The notes beneath the pieces are model-generated. The model made no database searches, was not told where the DNA came from, and worked only from the letters and a program-made list of their open reading frames with translations. From Pedosphaera parvula Ellin514 (GTDB lineage Bacteria; Verrucomicrobiota; Verrucomicrobiia; Limisphaerales; Pedosphaeraceae), in the NCBI RefSeq assembly GCF_000172555.1, contig NZ_ABOX02000021.1, positions 1 through 64,000 of the forward strand: 64,000 bases of DNA, in the 5' to 3' direction. Within the stretch, counting starts at the first letter, position 1. Each line of letters begins with the position of its first letter. Below, in pieces: positions 1 through 8,740 of this stretch. The translations under genes and the position numbers were made by a program.

Positions 1-2
1 TC

Positions 3-110
3 CGTAACATGACCCGACCTCATCCCAATAAACACTTGATTTGGCCTGCCGATCACAACATCGTCCTGGGCGAAGTCATCACAAACCACGCTATTGGTTA
101 TGCTAAATAG
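3..110 (+). CDS. C-terminal end of an unidentified protein (partial at window start)
   Basis: An open frame enters from the left edge and ends at TAG 108-110, reading RNMTRPHPNKHLIW... and ending in HAIGYAK. It has an internal ATG at 9, so it may be the tail of a longer gene that starts before the window. The stop overlaps the ATG at 100 of the next open frame, a layout typical of translationally coupled genes. No family is recognised. The fragment is too short to be sure it is coding. Confidence 0.3.
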   Translation, partial: RNMTRPHPNKHLIWPADHNIVLGEVITNHAIGYAK

Positions 111-498
111 AATTTTTGGATCTCCAAAACCTCCGGCATCGAACACGATCGCCAACTTAAAAACGATGGCTTTCCAGTCACCCAATGGCCCAGTCACAGC
201 TATTGTTATGGGCTTGAACATTCCCGACCCACAAAATGCCGATTCATTTGTTAAGCAGGTTGTCGAGAAGTTCAAAGTTCAGCGGATGTGCAGTTCGCCG
301 GATACCAGCGTGTTGCTCATCACAATCGTCAGCGAAATGCCCGCGGCACTTTTTGTAGACCATTGGCGTAAACTGGCGGCCGACGACAAGATTCTGAATT
401 TCTTTACGTCACAGATGCAGAAAGCAGACGTGGTGCGAGGCACGGCCGCAGGGCAGACTTTGGAGACAGTTTCGCTTCTCTCTGAACCGTCCTCCTGA
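94..498 (+). CDS. hypothetical protein, 134 aa
   Basis: A 134-residue open frame starting at TTG 94; the ATG at 100 is an equally good start that overlaps the stop of the preceding frame. The protein is soluble, with no signal peptide and no membrane segment. It has an alternating hydrophobic/charged pattern (VTAIVMGLNIPD, then SVLLITIVSEMPAALFVDHW) that suggests a small alpha/beta fold. I do not recognise the family. An antisense frame of similar length (279-704) overlaps the 3' half; codon composition and the apparent coupling to the upstream frame favour the plus strand. No clear Shine-Dalgarno sequence is visible. The function is unknown. Confidence 0.45.
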   Translation: MVMLNRIFGSPKPPASNTIANLKTMAFQSPNGPVTAIVMGLNIPDPQNADSFVKQVVEKFKVQRMCSSPDTSVLLITIVSEMPAALFVDHWRKLAADDKILNFFTSQMQKADVVRGTAAGQTLETVSLLSEPSS

Positions 499-554
499 CC
501 AGGCGCGCCGTTCCCAACCACACGGTGACTTTGAACATCACCATCCATTCTTGG

Positions 555-580
555 AAATTTGTGTTCATTCGTGGTTAACC
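555..580 (+). repeat. short dispersed intergenic repeat, 'CATTCGTGGTTAACC' type, copy 1
   Basis: This 26-base stretch matches 5979-6004 at all but two positions and ends in the identical CATTCGTGGTTAACC. Both copies lie in intergenic DNA beside a copy of the GCGTRCGCG repeat (607-645 and 5885-5942). That makes them probable parts of one mobile or regulatory intergenic element rather than coding sequence. Confidence 0.55.
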
Positions 581-606
581 ATTGCTTTTCTTTCTGCTTC
601 ATCCAA

Positions 607-645
607 CCAATCTCCGACCCGCTAATCAGCGCACGCGACTCACAA
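607..645 (-). repeat. dispersed GC-rich intergenic repeat, copy A
   Basis: Read on the minus strand this copy contains GAGTCGCGTGCGCTGAT followed by a GGTTGGAT tail. It aligns with copy B (5885-5942), and its core aligns with copies C (8544-8604) and D (9751-9815). The common core is roughly GTCGCGTRCGCGGAT. All four lie outside convincing genes, and the stretch 499-790 contains nothing else I can support. The divergence among copies suggests an old family. Confidence 0.5.
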
Positions 646-790
646 TCTCCTTTGCGCAGCAAATGATTGCCACCCGCGTTTGAATAATCTACCTTCGTCG
701 GCACTTGGACCTGACAATTTTCATGGGAGGGTGTGGCGATTACAGTTGGTAAAACCCCAGGGAAAACTGATCGGACGAGCTTTGAATATC

Positions 791-1387
791 ATGAAACTAT
801 ATCGGTTCTTCTGTGTTTTGTTCCTTGCCGCATGGGCATTGCCCTTCGTCGCGCAACCCGCCTCCGTCATAAGCTGGGGGACACTCTCTGCTACAAACGC
901 CATCACGAACGCTGTCGCTGTTTTTACGCATGGCGCAGGAGGATCAGGAACAGCCCATGGTCTTGCCCTTCTGAACAATGGGACCGTTGCGGGGTGGGGT
1001 GCTAATCAATACGGACAGGCTACTCCCCCCGCCAATCTGACCAACGCTGTCGGAATTGCTGCTGGGCCATATTTCAGCCTTGCGGTTCGCGCGGACGGCA
1101 CAGCAGTTTCCTGGGGCAGAAACCTGGGGGGAGAGTCATCGATTCCTCCCGGTTTAACCAATGTTATTGCCGTATCTGCAAGTTTTGGTCATGGCCTCGC
1201 CCTACTTGCGGATGGAACCGTACGAGGATGGGGCAGCGTGGGAGGACTTGCCAGCTTGAGCAATGCCGTCGCAATTGCCTCGGGTCAAAACCATAACCTT
1301 GCCCTGCGAAATGATGGAACCGTCGTAGCTTGGGGCTCAAATCTTTTTGGACAAACCAATGTCCCTGCCAAACTTTATCAAATGTAA
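791..1387 (+). CDS. RCC1-repeat surface protein, N-terminal part (broken by an in-frame stop)
   Basis: This is the first part of a secreted giant. The start at ATG 791 is chosen because it gives a clean signal peptide (MKLYRFFCVLFLAAWALP, then FVAQPAS), whereas an upstream frame-open start at 680 would bury it. After the signal come RCC1-type beta-propeller repeats with the motif HGLALLxxGTVxGWG..., about five blades, followed by QTNVPAKL. The frame then meets TAA at 1385. The same reading frame resumes at once with AIAAGNLHNLALKNDGTVV, the next blade, so the two halves are one gene of about 1680 codons. The junction carries three extra single bases, each inside a T3, A3 or T3 run. Removing them restores LINVIAIAAG. 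The cause could be a sequencing error or a real mutation. RCC1 propellers are protein-binding folds; the secreted role in this phylum is unknown. Confidence 0.7.
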   Translation: MKLYRFFCVLFLAAWALPFVAQPASVISWGTLSATNAITNAVAVFTHGAGGSGTAHGLALLNNGTVAGWGANQYGQATPPANLTNAVGIAAGPYFSLAVRADGTAVSWGRNLGGESSIPPGLTNVIAVSASFGHGLALLADGTVRGWGSVGGLASLSNAVAIASGQNHNLALRNDGTVVAWGSNLFGQTNVPAKLYQM

Positions 1388-1408
1388 TTTGCCATCGCTG
1401 CTGGCAAT

Positions 1409-4400
1409 TTGCACAACTTAGCACTGAAGAACGATGGCACGGTCGTATCCTGGGGATTCCAAACTGCCGGAACTCCTCCGGCGGCTCTCACCAATGTCAT
1501 TGCCATTGCCGCTGGCCAGAACTACAGCCTGGCACTGCTCTCCAATCACACTCTGGTTGGTTGGGGGACCAATACCAGCGGTGTTCTGAATCTTCCAGCC
1601 CAGCAGACGAACATCGTTGGCATTGCAGCCGGAACCGACAGTGCCGCCGCCGTGACTCTTCAGCCGGTAATCATCACACAACCCGTCGGATTCACCCTCA
1701 CAGCCAGCAAAAGCAATTCTCTCAGTGTGAAGGCATTTGGCAGTACTCCGCTCAGCTACCAGTGGCGCAAGAACGGAACGAACCTTCTCAACGCAAGCAA
1801 TAGCTCTATTTCCTTCACTAATCTCCAGGCAGCGGACACCGGCAGTTATTCCGTTCTCCTGTCGAACTCGGGTGGCACTCTCCTCAGCGCTTCAGCTTCC
1901 GTCACTGTAAATCCAGTCCCGCCGACAATCGTTGCCAACATCACCAACCGTTCCGTGGTGGCTGGTGCCAATGTGACCTTCCAGGTGGCTGCCACCGGTT
2001 CGGAACCGTTCTCTTATCAATGGCTTTTTAAGGGTGTGCCAATCACCGACGCCACAAATTCCGCCCTGACTCTGATCAACGTCACCAGCGCAAATCAAGG
2101 CGCCTTTCAGGCGAAGGTAATCAATGCTTACGGCACTGCCACAAGTGCTCAGGCCACACTTACGGTCAACTATCCTCCCAGTGTGACGACTCCTCCGACC
2201 ACCTGGACTCTGACCGCTGGTACCAACTGGATCTTTCAAATGGCGGCTTCTGGAAATCAGCCCCTTTTTTACCAATGGCAGTTTCAAGGCACGAACATCG
2301 CCGGTGCCACCAATGTCAGCTTGGTGTTAAGCAACATCCAGACTGGAGATGTAGGCCAATACTCAATCGTCGTGAGCAACGCGTTCGGAATGGTTACCAA
2401 TCTGGTGGATACCCTGTCGGTTTCTGATTCTCCTCCTGTCATTTATCAACAGCCCGTTTCACAGTCGTTCGCGCCTGATTATCCCGTCGCGCTTCGGGTG
2501 CTTGCTTACGGCAGCGCTCCGATGTCAGTTCAATGGTGGCATAATGGTGATCCTGTTGACGGTGCTACCAACCTGACGCTGTCATTTTATTATCCCGTTG
2601 CAGGTGACGCTGGTTCCTATTATGTCACTCTCTCCAATGCCCTCGGCTTTGCCACGAGTTCAGCTGCCGTCCTTTCTGTCGGCGATCCCTATCCGGGGCA
2701 GATCGACTGGCCGTCTTTCGGCTTCACTCCCGTCGTTACCAACAGTATCCCCGCACCGACCTGTATTACTCACGCGGGTGATGGCACCGGCCGGATCTTC
2801 GTCGTGGAGCAGGGGGGATTGATCCAGATCATTCAAGCCAGCAATCTCCTGTCCCAACCGTTTCTCGACGTAACGGACCGGCTGGCCGTCGCCATTGAAA
2901 AAGGTCTCCTGGGTTTGGCATTTCCTCCGGGATTTGCCACCAACAAGCATTTCTACGTGGATTATACCAGGAAGTTGGACAGTGCCACAGTCATTTCCAG
3001 ATTCACTCTTTCATCAACTAACGCCAACGTTGCGGACACGAATACTGAAGAGGTGCTCCTGGTAATTCCTCAACCTTTCGACAACCATAAAGGTGGGCAA
3101 ATCGCCTTTGGCCCTGATGGTTATCTTTATATAGGCATGGGCGATGGTGGGTCTGGGTTTAGCGCGGATCCGTACAACAACGCCCAGAATCCCGCCTCTC
3201 TACTGGGCAAGTTGTTGCGTATCGATGTGGAAAGCGGAGTCTCTCCTTACGCCGTACCCGCCAGCAATCCTTTCGTCGCGAATACGAATTATGCCCCCGA
3301 AATCTGGGCCCTCGGTTTGCGAAATCCATGGAGATTCTCGTTTGATCGAGGCAGCGGTGATTTCTTTATTGGTGATGTGGGGGAAAGCAGTTGGGAGGAG
3401 ATCGATTACGAACCAGCAGGTTCCTCAGGAGGAAAAAACTACGGTTGGCGGCTCATGGAAGGCCCACGCCCGTATCTCTACATAGGGAATGTAGATCCAG
3501 CTTCCCTGACTCCGCCCATTACCTCATATCCCCGCAGCGTGGGAGCATGTGTCATCGGCGGCTATGTTTTCCGTGGCTTCGGTCAACCGCGCATGTATGG
3601 CAAATATTTCCATGGTGACTTCATCTCCGGGAGGATTTCCGCCCTGCAACAGGCTGGAACCGGTTGGTTGGCTGCAGAAATCATCCGGACTCCATATGCC
3701 ATCAGCACGTTTGGCGAAGATGATGATGCCAACCTCTATGTTGCGGATTACACGGGTGGCAAAATTTATAAAATCTCGGACAATTTCGCTGTGACCGCTC
3801 CGACGATTTCTCCATCCGGCGGTTCATTCACCAACGACAGATCGGTCGTGCTGACTTCTCCCACGCTCGGAACTTTGATTCATTATACTACCGATGGCCG
3901 CGACCCCACGGAATATGATCTCGCCGTCCCTTCAGGCTCAGGCATTCAGGTTGCTGCCACGATGACACTTAAAGCGCGTGCTTATCGTGACGGTTTCACT
4001 CCCAGCGGGGTCACCGCTGCGACCTTCACCTTCAAAGTGGCAACCCCGGTATTCTCGGTTGCCAGTGGTGCTATTACTAATGGAACTCCTTTGACTATCA
4101 CGACACTCACCTCGAATGCCGTGATTCACTACACTCTCGATGGGACTTCGCCGAATTCTCAGTCGTTGCTCTATACTAGTCCGCTGACTTTGCCAGGTGA
4201 TGCCAGAGTCATTGCTCAGGCATATCGTGATGGTTATACGGATTCCGATGGCGTCCAGGCCACCTATTCACTTGCAGTAGTTCCAACGCCAGTGATCTCA
4301 CCGACGAGTGGGATGATCACGAATGGCACGCTGGTTAAACTGACTTGTGGATTTCCAGACGCTCAATTGCGTTACTCAACGAATGGAAGCAATCCGGATT

Positions 4401-5833
4401 TGACTTCCCCGCTCTACACAAATCCTTTCCCCATCTCTGGAAACTCCACTTTGGTCGTGAAAGCATGGTTGTCAAATTATGCCCCGAGCGCACTTGCGAC
4501 CGCAACTTATTCTCTTTTGGATTACGAACCGACCGTGGTTCAAACCTATGCAGGTACTGGAGTGCCGGGATTCACGAATGGCCCCAATCTTAAAGCTCAG
4601 TTCAATGCTCCCCAGGGAATTTGTGTGGATGGTCTTGGAACTCTCTTCGTGTCTGACACCGGCAACAATGTCATCCGTAAAATTTCCACGAATGGAGTGG
4701 TAACCACCTTCGCAGGTTCTGGTGTTGCCGGAACACACGATGGTGTGGGAACCAACGCCTCATTCCTCGCGCCTACTGGCATCGCTCTGGATTCCTCCAA
4801 CAATCTCTACGTTGCGGACTCGGGAAACAGCTTGATCCGAAAGGTCACGCCTGATGGACTGGTCACAACGTTGACAACCTTTTCGGATCCGTCCCAGCAA
4901 GGTCCTGCACTCTGGCAATTGGCATTGGCGACCAATGGCACCATGTATGTCAGTGCATCCTTTAACATCTTTCAAGTGAACTCCGATGGAACCTTCACTA
5001 ACTTTGCTGGTCCGGGCGTTTGCTGTCCCCCGAGTTGGTCTGATCAAATGGGCCTGACGTTGGGATTGGACGGAACTCTTTTCGGTTCGATGAACACAAC
5101 TGCGAGTGCTGTTTTGGGGCGCGTACTCAGATTCTCTTCCACCGGTGGTTACGAACTCTATGCTGGTGATCTCTCCGGCTACATGGATGGACCGCGCCTG
5201 CTTGCGCGATTTCAGCGCCCCAAGGCTCTGGCCACTGCCTCCGATGGAAGCATCATCGTCAGCGATTGGACCCGCATTCGAAAAATACATTCGGACGGCC
5301 GTGTGACTACGCTCGCAGGGGCGGGGGATCTCGGACTCCGCAATGGCTCCGGGCTGTTCGCCGCTTTTAACCAACTTGGTGCTGTCACCGTCGATTCAGC
5401 TGGTAACATTTATGCTGCCGATGCCGCCAATCATTCCATCCGCAAAATCTCTGTCGATATGGACCGGGACGGAATTCCCGACGTCTTGGAAGGTGGAACC
5501 ACCCCTTACGTTGTTGGAATCGATGACAGCATTGTCGACTCCGATCACGACGGCATGAGCAACACATCTGAATTCTGGGCAGGAACCGACCCGCTCAATG
5601 CAAACTCATATCTCGCCATCAAGAACGTGAGCCTCCAGGTGGACGGGCACCCGGTTGTTACCTGGCAATCCACGCAAGGCAAGTCCTACATCGTAAAATA
5701 TTCGGATGACATGGCGACTTGGAACACACTGACCACACCCGTTGTGGGAGATGGCACCATTCTGTCTGTTGTCGACCCCACAGCGATAACGGGCATCCAA
5801 AAGAGAATCTATCGCGTATTTCTGAATTATTGA
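1409..5833 (+). CDS. RCC1 / Ig-like / PQQ-type sugar dehydrogenase / NHL multidomain secreted protein (main part)
   Basis: This is the continuation of the gene that starts at 791, in the same frame after the stop at 1385; 1409 is only the first possible re-start codon. Domains in order, with residues counted from 1409: the last RCC1 blades (1-80); four Ig-like domains, each ending in a D.GSYSV..SN signature (about 86-424); a glucose/sorbosone-dehydrogenase-like six-bladed propeller (about 428-795, with AFGPDGYLYIGMGDGG and GLRNPWRFSFD); three chitobiase-type C-terminal domains with IHYTTDGRDPT / IHYTLDGTSPN motifs (about 797-1040); and NHL repeats with FVSDTGNNVIRKI (about 1042-1345). A calcium-type DxDxDG loop pair follows, and then the C-terminal module ending QKRIYRVFLNY. 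The architecture suggests a large carbohydrate-associated surface or secreted enzyme. PQQ binding and the actual substrate are not shown by the sequence. Confidence 0.8.
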   Translation: MHNLALKNDGTVVSWGFQTAGTPPAALTNVIAIAAGQNYSLALLSNHTLVGWGTNTSGVLNLPAQQTNIVGIAAGTDSAAAVTLQPVIITQPVGFTLTASKSNSLSVKAFGSTPLSYQWRKNGTNLLNASNSSISFTNLQAADTGSYSVLLSNSGGTLLSASASVTVNPVPPTIVANITNRSVVAGANVTFQVAATGSEPFSYQWLFKGVPITDATNSALTLINVTSANQGAFQAKVINAYGTATSAQATLTVNYPPSVTTPPTTWTLTAGTNWIFQMAASGNQPLFYQWQFQGTNIAGATNVSLVLSNIQTGDVGQYSIVVSNAFGMVTNLVDTLSVSDSPPVIYQQPVSQSFAPDYPVALRVLAYGSAPMSVQWWHNGDPVDGATNLTLSFYYPVAGDAGSYYVTLSNALGFATSSAAVLSVGDPYPGQIDWPSFGFTPVVTNSIPAPTCITHAGDGTGRIFVVEQGGLIQIIQASNLLSQPFLDVTDRLAVAIEKGLLGLAFPPGFATNKHFYVDYTRKLDSATVISRFTLSSTNANVADTNTEEVLLVIPQPFDNHKGGQIAFGPDGYLYIGMGDGGSGFSADPYNNAQNPASLLGKLLRIDVESGVSPYAVPASNPFVANTNYAPEIWALGLRNPWRFSFDRGSGDFFIGDVGESSWEEIDYEPAGSSGGKNYGWRLMEGPRPYLYIGNVDPASLTPPITSYPRSVGACVIGGYVFRGFGQPRMYGKYFHGDFISGRISALQQAGTGWLAAEIIRTPYAISTFGEDDDANLYVADYTGGKIYKISDNFAVTAPTISPSGGSFTNDRSVVLTSPTLGTLIHYTTDGRDPTEYDLAVPSGSGIQVAATMTLKARAYRDGFTPSGVTAATFTFKVATPVFSVASGAITNGTPLTITTLTSNAVIHYTLDGTSPNSQSLLYTSPLTLPGDARVIAQAYRDGYTDSDGVQATYSLAVVPTPVISPTSGMITNGTLVKLTCGFPDAQLRYSTNGSNPDLTSPLYTNPFPISGNSTLVVKAWLSNYAPSALATATYSLLDYEPTVVQTYAGTGVPGFTNGPNLKAQFNAPQGICVDGLGTLFVSDTGNNVIRKISTNGVVTTFAGSGVAGTHDGVGTNASFLAPTGIALDSSNNLYVADSGNSLIRKVTPDGLVTTLTTFSDPSQQGPALWQLALATNGTMYVSASFNIFQVNSDGTFTNFAGPGVCCPPSWSDQMGLTLGLDGTLFGSMNTTASAVLGRVLRFSSTGGYELYAGDLSGYMDGPRLLARFQRPKALATASDGSIIVSDWTRIRKIHSDGRVTTLAGAGDLGLRNGSGLFAAFNQLGAVTVDSAGNIYAADAANHSIRKISVDMDRDGIPDVLEGGTTPYVVGIDDSIVDSDHDGMSNTSEFWAGTDPLNANSYLAIKNVSLQVDGHPVVTWQSTQGKSYIVKYSDDMATWNTLTTPVVGDGTILSVVDPTAITGIQKRIYRVFLNY

Positions 5834-5884
5834 CAAGACACGGATACATAACCGGCATCACGCGTGTGACGCTTTGTCCCGCGC

Positions 5885-5942
5885 CTCCGAGGGTGCAATC
5901 CAAGCTAATCCAGCCACTCATCCGCTCACGCGACCGCGATTG
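5885..5942 (-). repeat. dispersed GC-rich intergenic repeat, copy B
   Basis: On the minus strand it contains GGTCGCGTGAGCGGAT followed by a GCTTGGATTGCACC tail, colinear with copy A. It is followed on the plus strand by copy 2 of the CATTCGTGGTTAACC element (5979-6004). It fills the gap between the convergent ends of the RCC1/NHL gene and the pseudopilin gene. Confidence 0.5.
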
Positions 5943-5978
5943 AACTGAGATTCCATCGCTCTCCCTCCCATTCGTGAA

Positions 5979-6004
5979 AAATTCGTGTCCATTCGTGGTT
6001 AACC
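5979..6004 (+). repeat. short dispersed intergenic repeat, 'CATTCGTGGTTAACC' type, copy 2
   Basis: It is nearly identical to 555-580 (two differences in 26 bases). It lies just beyond the stop of the minus-strand pseudopilin gene. Confidence 0.55.
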
Positions 6005-6016
6005 TTTGTTAGCCCA

Positions 6017-6814
6017 TTAATTCACATTCAAATCCGTCGTATCCTGGTACCGCCGCCAGTCATTATCCTGATACGACCTCCACGTCTTGTTCGTATTCAT
6101 TCCCTGCGCATGCCCATCCGCATACGTGATGTTCGCATAACCTTTCCGATGCCGCCCCAACATCCGTGCCTGCGACGCTACATCAAATGCCCACGGCTGC
6201 GGATACATCCCGCCACGCGATGCCGTGCCGTCCGATCTTCCTGCATCACCCAGCATAATGAATTGCGACGGGCGGGGCAGGGTGGCCGCGCTTACCTTCT
6301 CGTTGAATCCAAAATCCGGGTTCGCCAGGAACCATGCCTGTTGCGATGCTCCCGCCAAATTCGATTCATTATGGTTGTTGCCATAATCCGTCGTAAACCA
6401 CGCACCTGCCTGCGGATCTCCCCATTGTGGACCAGTCGGACATTTGAACACGTTCGTTGACGCACTGATATAAGGAATCAACTGCTGCCGATACGAGTAA
6501 GGCGCCCGCGCATCAGCTGTGTCCGGTGTGCCCGCTGGAGCCGTTCGCTCCGTCACGTAAGCGGGAAAATGATCCTCATTATCAGACAAAAACATCATGT
6601 AAGCCAAACCAATCTGGCGCACATTATTCAAACAACCCGTCTGCTTCGCCGATTCCTTCGCCTTGGCCAACGCCGGCAACAACAGCCCAGCCAAAATCGC
6701 AATGATCGCAATCACCACCAACAACTCGATCAACGTAAACGCCGCCAGTGTGGGGACCCGTTTGGATTTTTGATTTCCTAAAACCGCATCATCACCCAAG
6801 CAATAAACTTTCAT
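6017..6814 (-). CDS. DUF1559-like type II pseudopilin (prepilin-type N-terminal cleavage/methylation protein)
   Basis: The leader carries a classical prepilin peptidase site followed by the hydrophobic pilin helix: [20 protein letters not shown], about residues 25-44. The conserved F (position +1) and E (position +5) are both present. The C-terminal part has the DUF1559/H-X9-DG signature seen in Verrucomicrobia and Planctomycetes ([19 protein letters not shown]). The start at ATG 6814 is preferred over TTG 6823 because AAGGAAAGGG sits about nine bases upstream of it. Proteins of this type are processed by a PilD-like peptidase and are thought to form minor pilins or type II secretion pseudopilins. 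The gene is isolated here, with no pil/gsp genes beside it. The length of 266 residues is normal for the group. Confidence 0.85.
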   Translation of the reverse strand: MKVYCLGDDAVLGNQKSKRVPTLAAFTLIELLVVIAIIAILAGLLLPALAKAKESAKQTGCLNNVRQIGLAYMMFLSDNEDHFPAYVTERTAPAGTPDTADARAPYSYRQQLIPYISASTNVFKCPTGPQWGDPQAGAWFTTDYGNNHNESNLAGASQQAWFLANPDFGFNEKVSAATLPRPSQFIMLGDAGRSDGTASRGGMYPQPWAFDVASQARMLGRHRKGYANITYADGHAQGMNTNKTWRSYQDNDWRRYQDTTDLNVN

Positions 6815-7081
6815 TTGGAACAACCCTTTCCTTTGCCGGACGATTCAATTCCGGCTTTAGCGGGTTCCTCCGTTGTTTCGGTCGGAATCAGCAAACGTTT
6901 TTAAACTCTCCTTGCCTCCGTTGACACGGTTGGCCCGATGATTGGATCGACGATCATCCGATCTCGCCAATAAGCGGCCTCGATCCATCCAATGAAAACA
7001 ACCATAGCGAGAATCTCTAGTAAAGCAATCGAAATAATATAGATTAATGTAAATATCCTGTAACATACTTACTAGTAGAAT

Positions 7082-7094
7082 CTTGTATTACAAG
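7082..7094. promoter_or_regulatory. 13-base palindrome in AT-rich upstream DNA
   Basis: CTTGTA-T-TACAAG is a perfect inverted repeat about 77 bases upstream of the start at 7171, just after a TACTAGTA palindrome in an AT-rich stretch (7020-7095). It could be an operator for the following gene. No direct evidence of function is visible. Confidence 0.25.
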
Positions 7095-7170
7095 TATCCC
7101 TGTGAAACTTGCTCTCCTCTTCGCAGAAATTTCCTCGAAATTGGAACAACACCTGCTCATTCCATGCTCC

Positions 7171-8487
7171 ATGATTAAAGGGTTATTGGCATTTCTTCTT
7201 CTGGCACCGGGGTTGGCATTCGGGGGCGATTCCGATTTCTATCGTGAAGTCCTTTCCCTGAACGAAAAGAATGCATCGGAATTCGAACGCATCTCGGATG
7301 TGGGCATGAAGGGGGACGTTTTGCGCGCCAATCAAATGATGCTCAAACTCGCTGACGATTCAAAAAATCCAGCCATGGCTTTTCTGATTGCGAATCAAAT
7401 GTTCCAGGTGGATACCGCAGCCTCCTATCGGCTTCACAAAGTGGCCTTCGATGCCCATCCCGATGACAAACTCACGATTCTCGAATGGGCCATGGAACAA
7501 CACCGGGCCGGAAAAAACTCCGACGCCGTTCAGCTATATCGATCCTACCTGAAGCTCGAACCGGCAGACGAGAAATGCAACGCGCTCCTGGCCGATTGCC
7601 TCGTTCGCACTGGCGAATACAGAGAGGCGGTAAAAGCCTGGCAGGCAGCCAACCATGGCGGCAACCATGTTGCCATTGACATGGCCATCTTTGAAATCTA
7701 CGGCGACCTTTCTCCACTCATGCGCCGTGCCGATCTGATTTCCAAGGTCAAGGCCGGTCAGACCAATTTGATTGAGAAGCTCCTCTTTCTCGATTTGAAC
7801 ATGGATCACGACTGGTGGAATACCGAAGCAGATCAGGAAGCCGCGCGACAGGACATGCAGCTCGCTGAAAAAAAGCTCGGCCCCAAAGATATGCGCCTCA
7901 AGGATCTCAAATGCTACATGGATTTAAAAACCACAGAGCCAACGACTGCCCGCATCAAACAAAAATTATCCGACGCCGGTCTGATCATCGGCGACAACGG
8001 TCGCCTGCCTGCCGACAGCCAAATCGCCTCCGCGCTGATCTCCTTTGTCCTGGATCGGCACATGGAATCCAGGCAACAACTCCTCGATCGTTTCGGAAAA
8101 TCCCTGCTTGAACGCGCCAAATCAAAAGCCGGCGATGTCGAAGCCTTGAACGCCCTGTCATTTCTGACCATCGGCAACTCCTCAGAGAAACTCGCTGAAT
8201 ACGATCAATACGGCTGGGAAAGGTACGGTGACAAACGCTTCGCCGGCAGTTATCTCGCCGGACTCCTGGCCGACAAAAAAATAAACCTGAATTCCCCCGA
8301 ACTCAAAAAGGCCGTTACCCAATTTCCCGAAGACGCCGTGATCGCCAGCCTTCAACTTAAGTGCGCCGGTGAAAAAGACACCGCCGACATGATCGCCCAA
8401 GCCATCAAAGGCGAATACCGCCACCTTTCCGGCGATTCCTACACCCTGAAATCCCTCTTCGCCAACCTGGACGCCAGGCTCAAGTAA
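7171..8487 (+). CDS. exported TPR-like hypothetical protein
   Basis: ATG 7171 is chosen because it gives an N-terminal signal peptide (MIKGLLAFLLLAPGLAFGGD); the frame stays open back to a GTG at 7102. The mature part is entirely helical with TPR-like helix pairs, for example the segments LEWAMEQHRAGKNSDAVQLY and then ALLADCLVRTGEYREAVKAW. This pattern is typical of scaffold or chaperone-like periplasmic proteins. No catalytic motif is visible. The gene stands alone between the divergent pseudopilin gene and repeat copy C. The function is unknown. Confidence 0.7.
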   Translation: MIKGLLAFLLLAPGLAFGGDSDFYREVLSLNEKNASEFERISDVGMKGDVLRANQMMLKLADDSKNPAMAFLIANQMFQVDTAASYRLHKVAFDAHPDDKLTILEWAMEQHRAGKNSDAVQLYRSYLKLEPADEKCNALLADCLVRTGEYREAVKAWQAANHGGNHVAIDMAIFEIYGDLSPLMRRADLISKVKAGQTNLIEKLLFLDLNMDHDWWNTEADQEAARQDMQLAEKKLGPKDMRLKDLKCYMDLKTTEPTTARIKQKLSDAGLIIGDNGRLPADSQIASALISFVLDRHMESRQQLLDRFGKSLLERAKSKAGDVEALNALSFLTIGNSSEKLAEYDQYGWERYGDKRFAGSYLAGLLADKKINLNSPELKKAVTQFPEDAVIASLQLKCAGEKDTADMIAQAIKGEYRHLSGDSYTLKSLFANLDARLK

Positions 8488-8543
8488 TTTGACTTCCACC
8501 CGGAGCGCCGGTTTCCTAACCGGCTTACGATGAAGTTGCGCCC

Positions 8544-8604
8544 CTGATGCCCACTCGCGCACGCGCCCTACGACTCCATCCCTCGCGCCAGCCATCGTTC
8601 CAAA
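8544..8604 (-). repeat. dispersed GC-rich intergenic repeat, copy C
   Basis: On the minus strand it reads AACGATGGCTGGCGCGAGGG, then GGCGCGTGCGCGAGTGGGC. The same order of segments is found in copy D (AACGATGCCTCGCGGTGGG, then GTCGCGTACGCGGACAGGC). Copies C and D have the same orientation and bracket the small-gene islet 8741-9699. Confidence 0.55.
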
Positions 8605-8740
8605 GGTTGGAGACGAGGTGACGAGACTCATTCTTCGTCTTCGCTGGAATTCCCGACTTCACCATCGGAAACACGCCGCCACCATCTATGGTAATTTCCT
8701 TCTTCTCCTCCCCGATCTTCTTGCTTAAAATAACCCCGAC

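Noticed and set aside
6857-7066. Minus-strand frame of 69 codons upstream of the pseudopilin gene
   Set aside because: Basic, low-complexity translation in an AT-rich control region; no coding signature.
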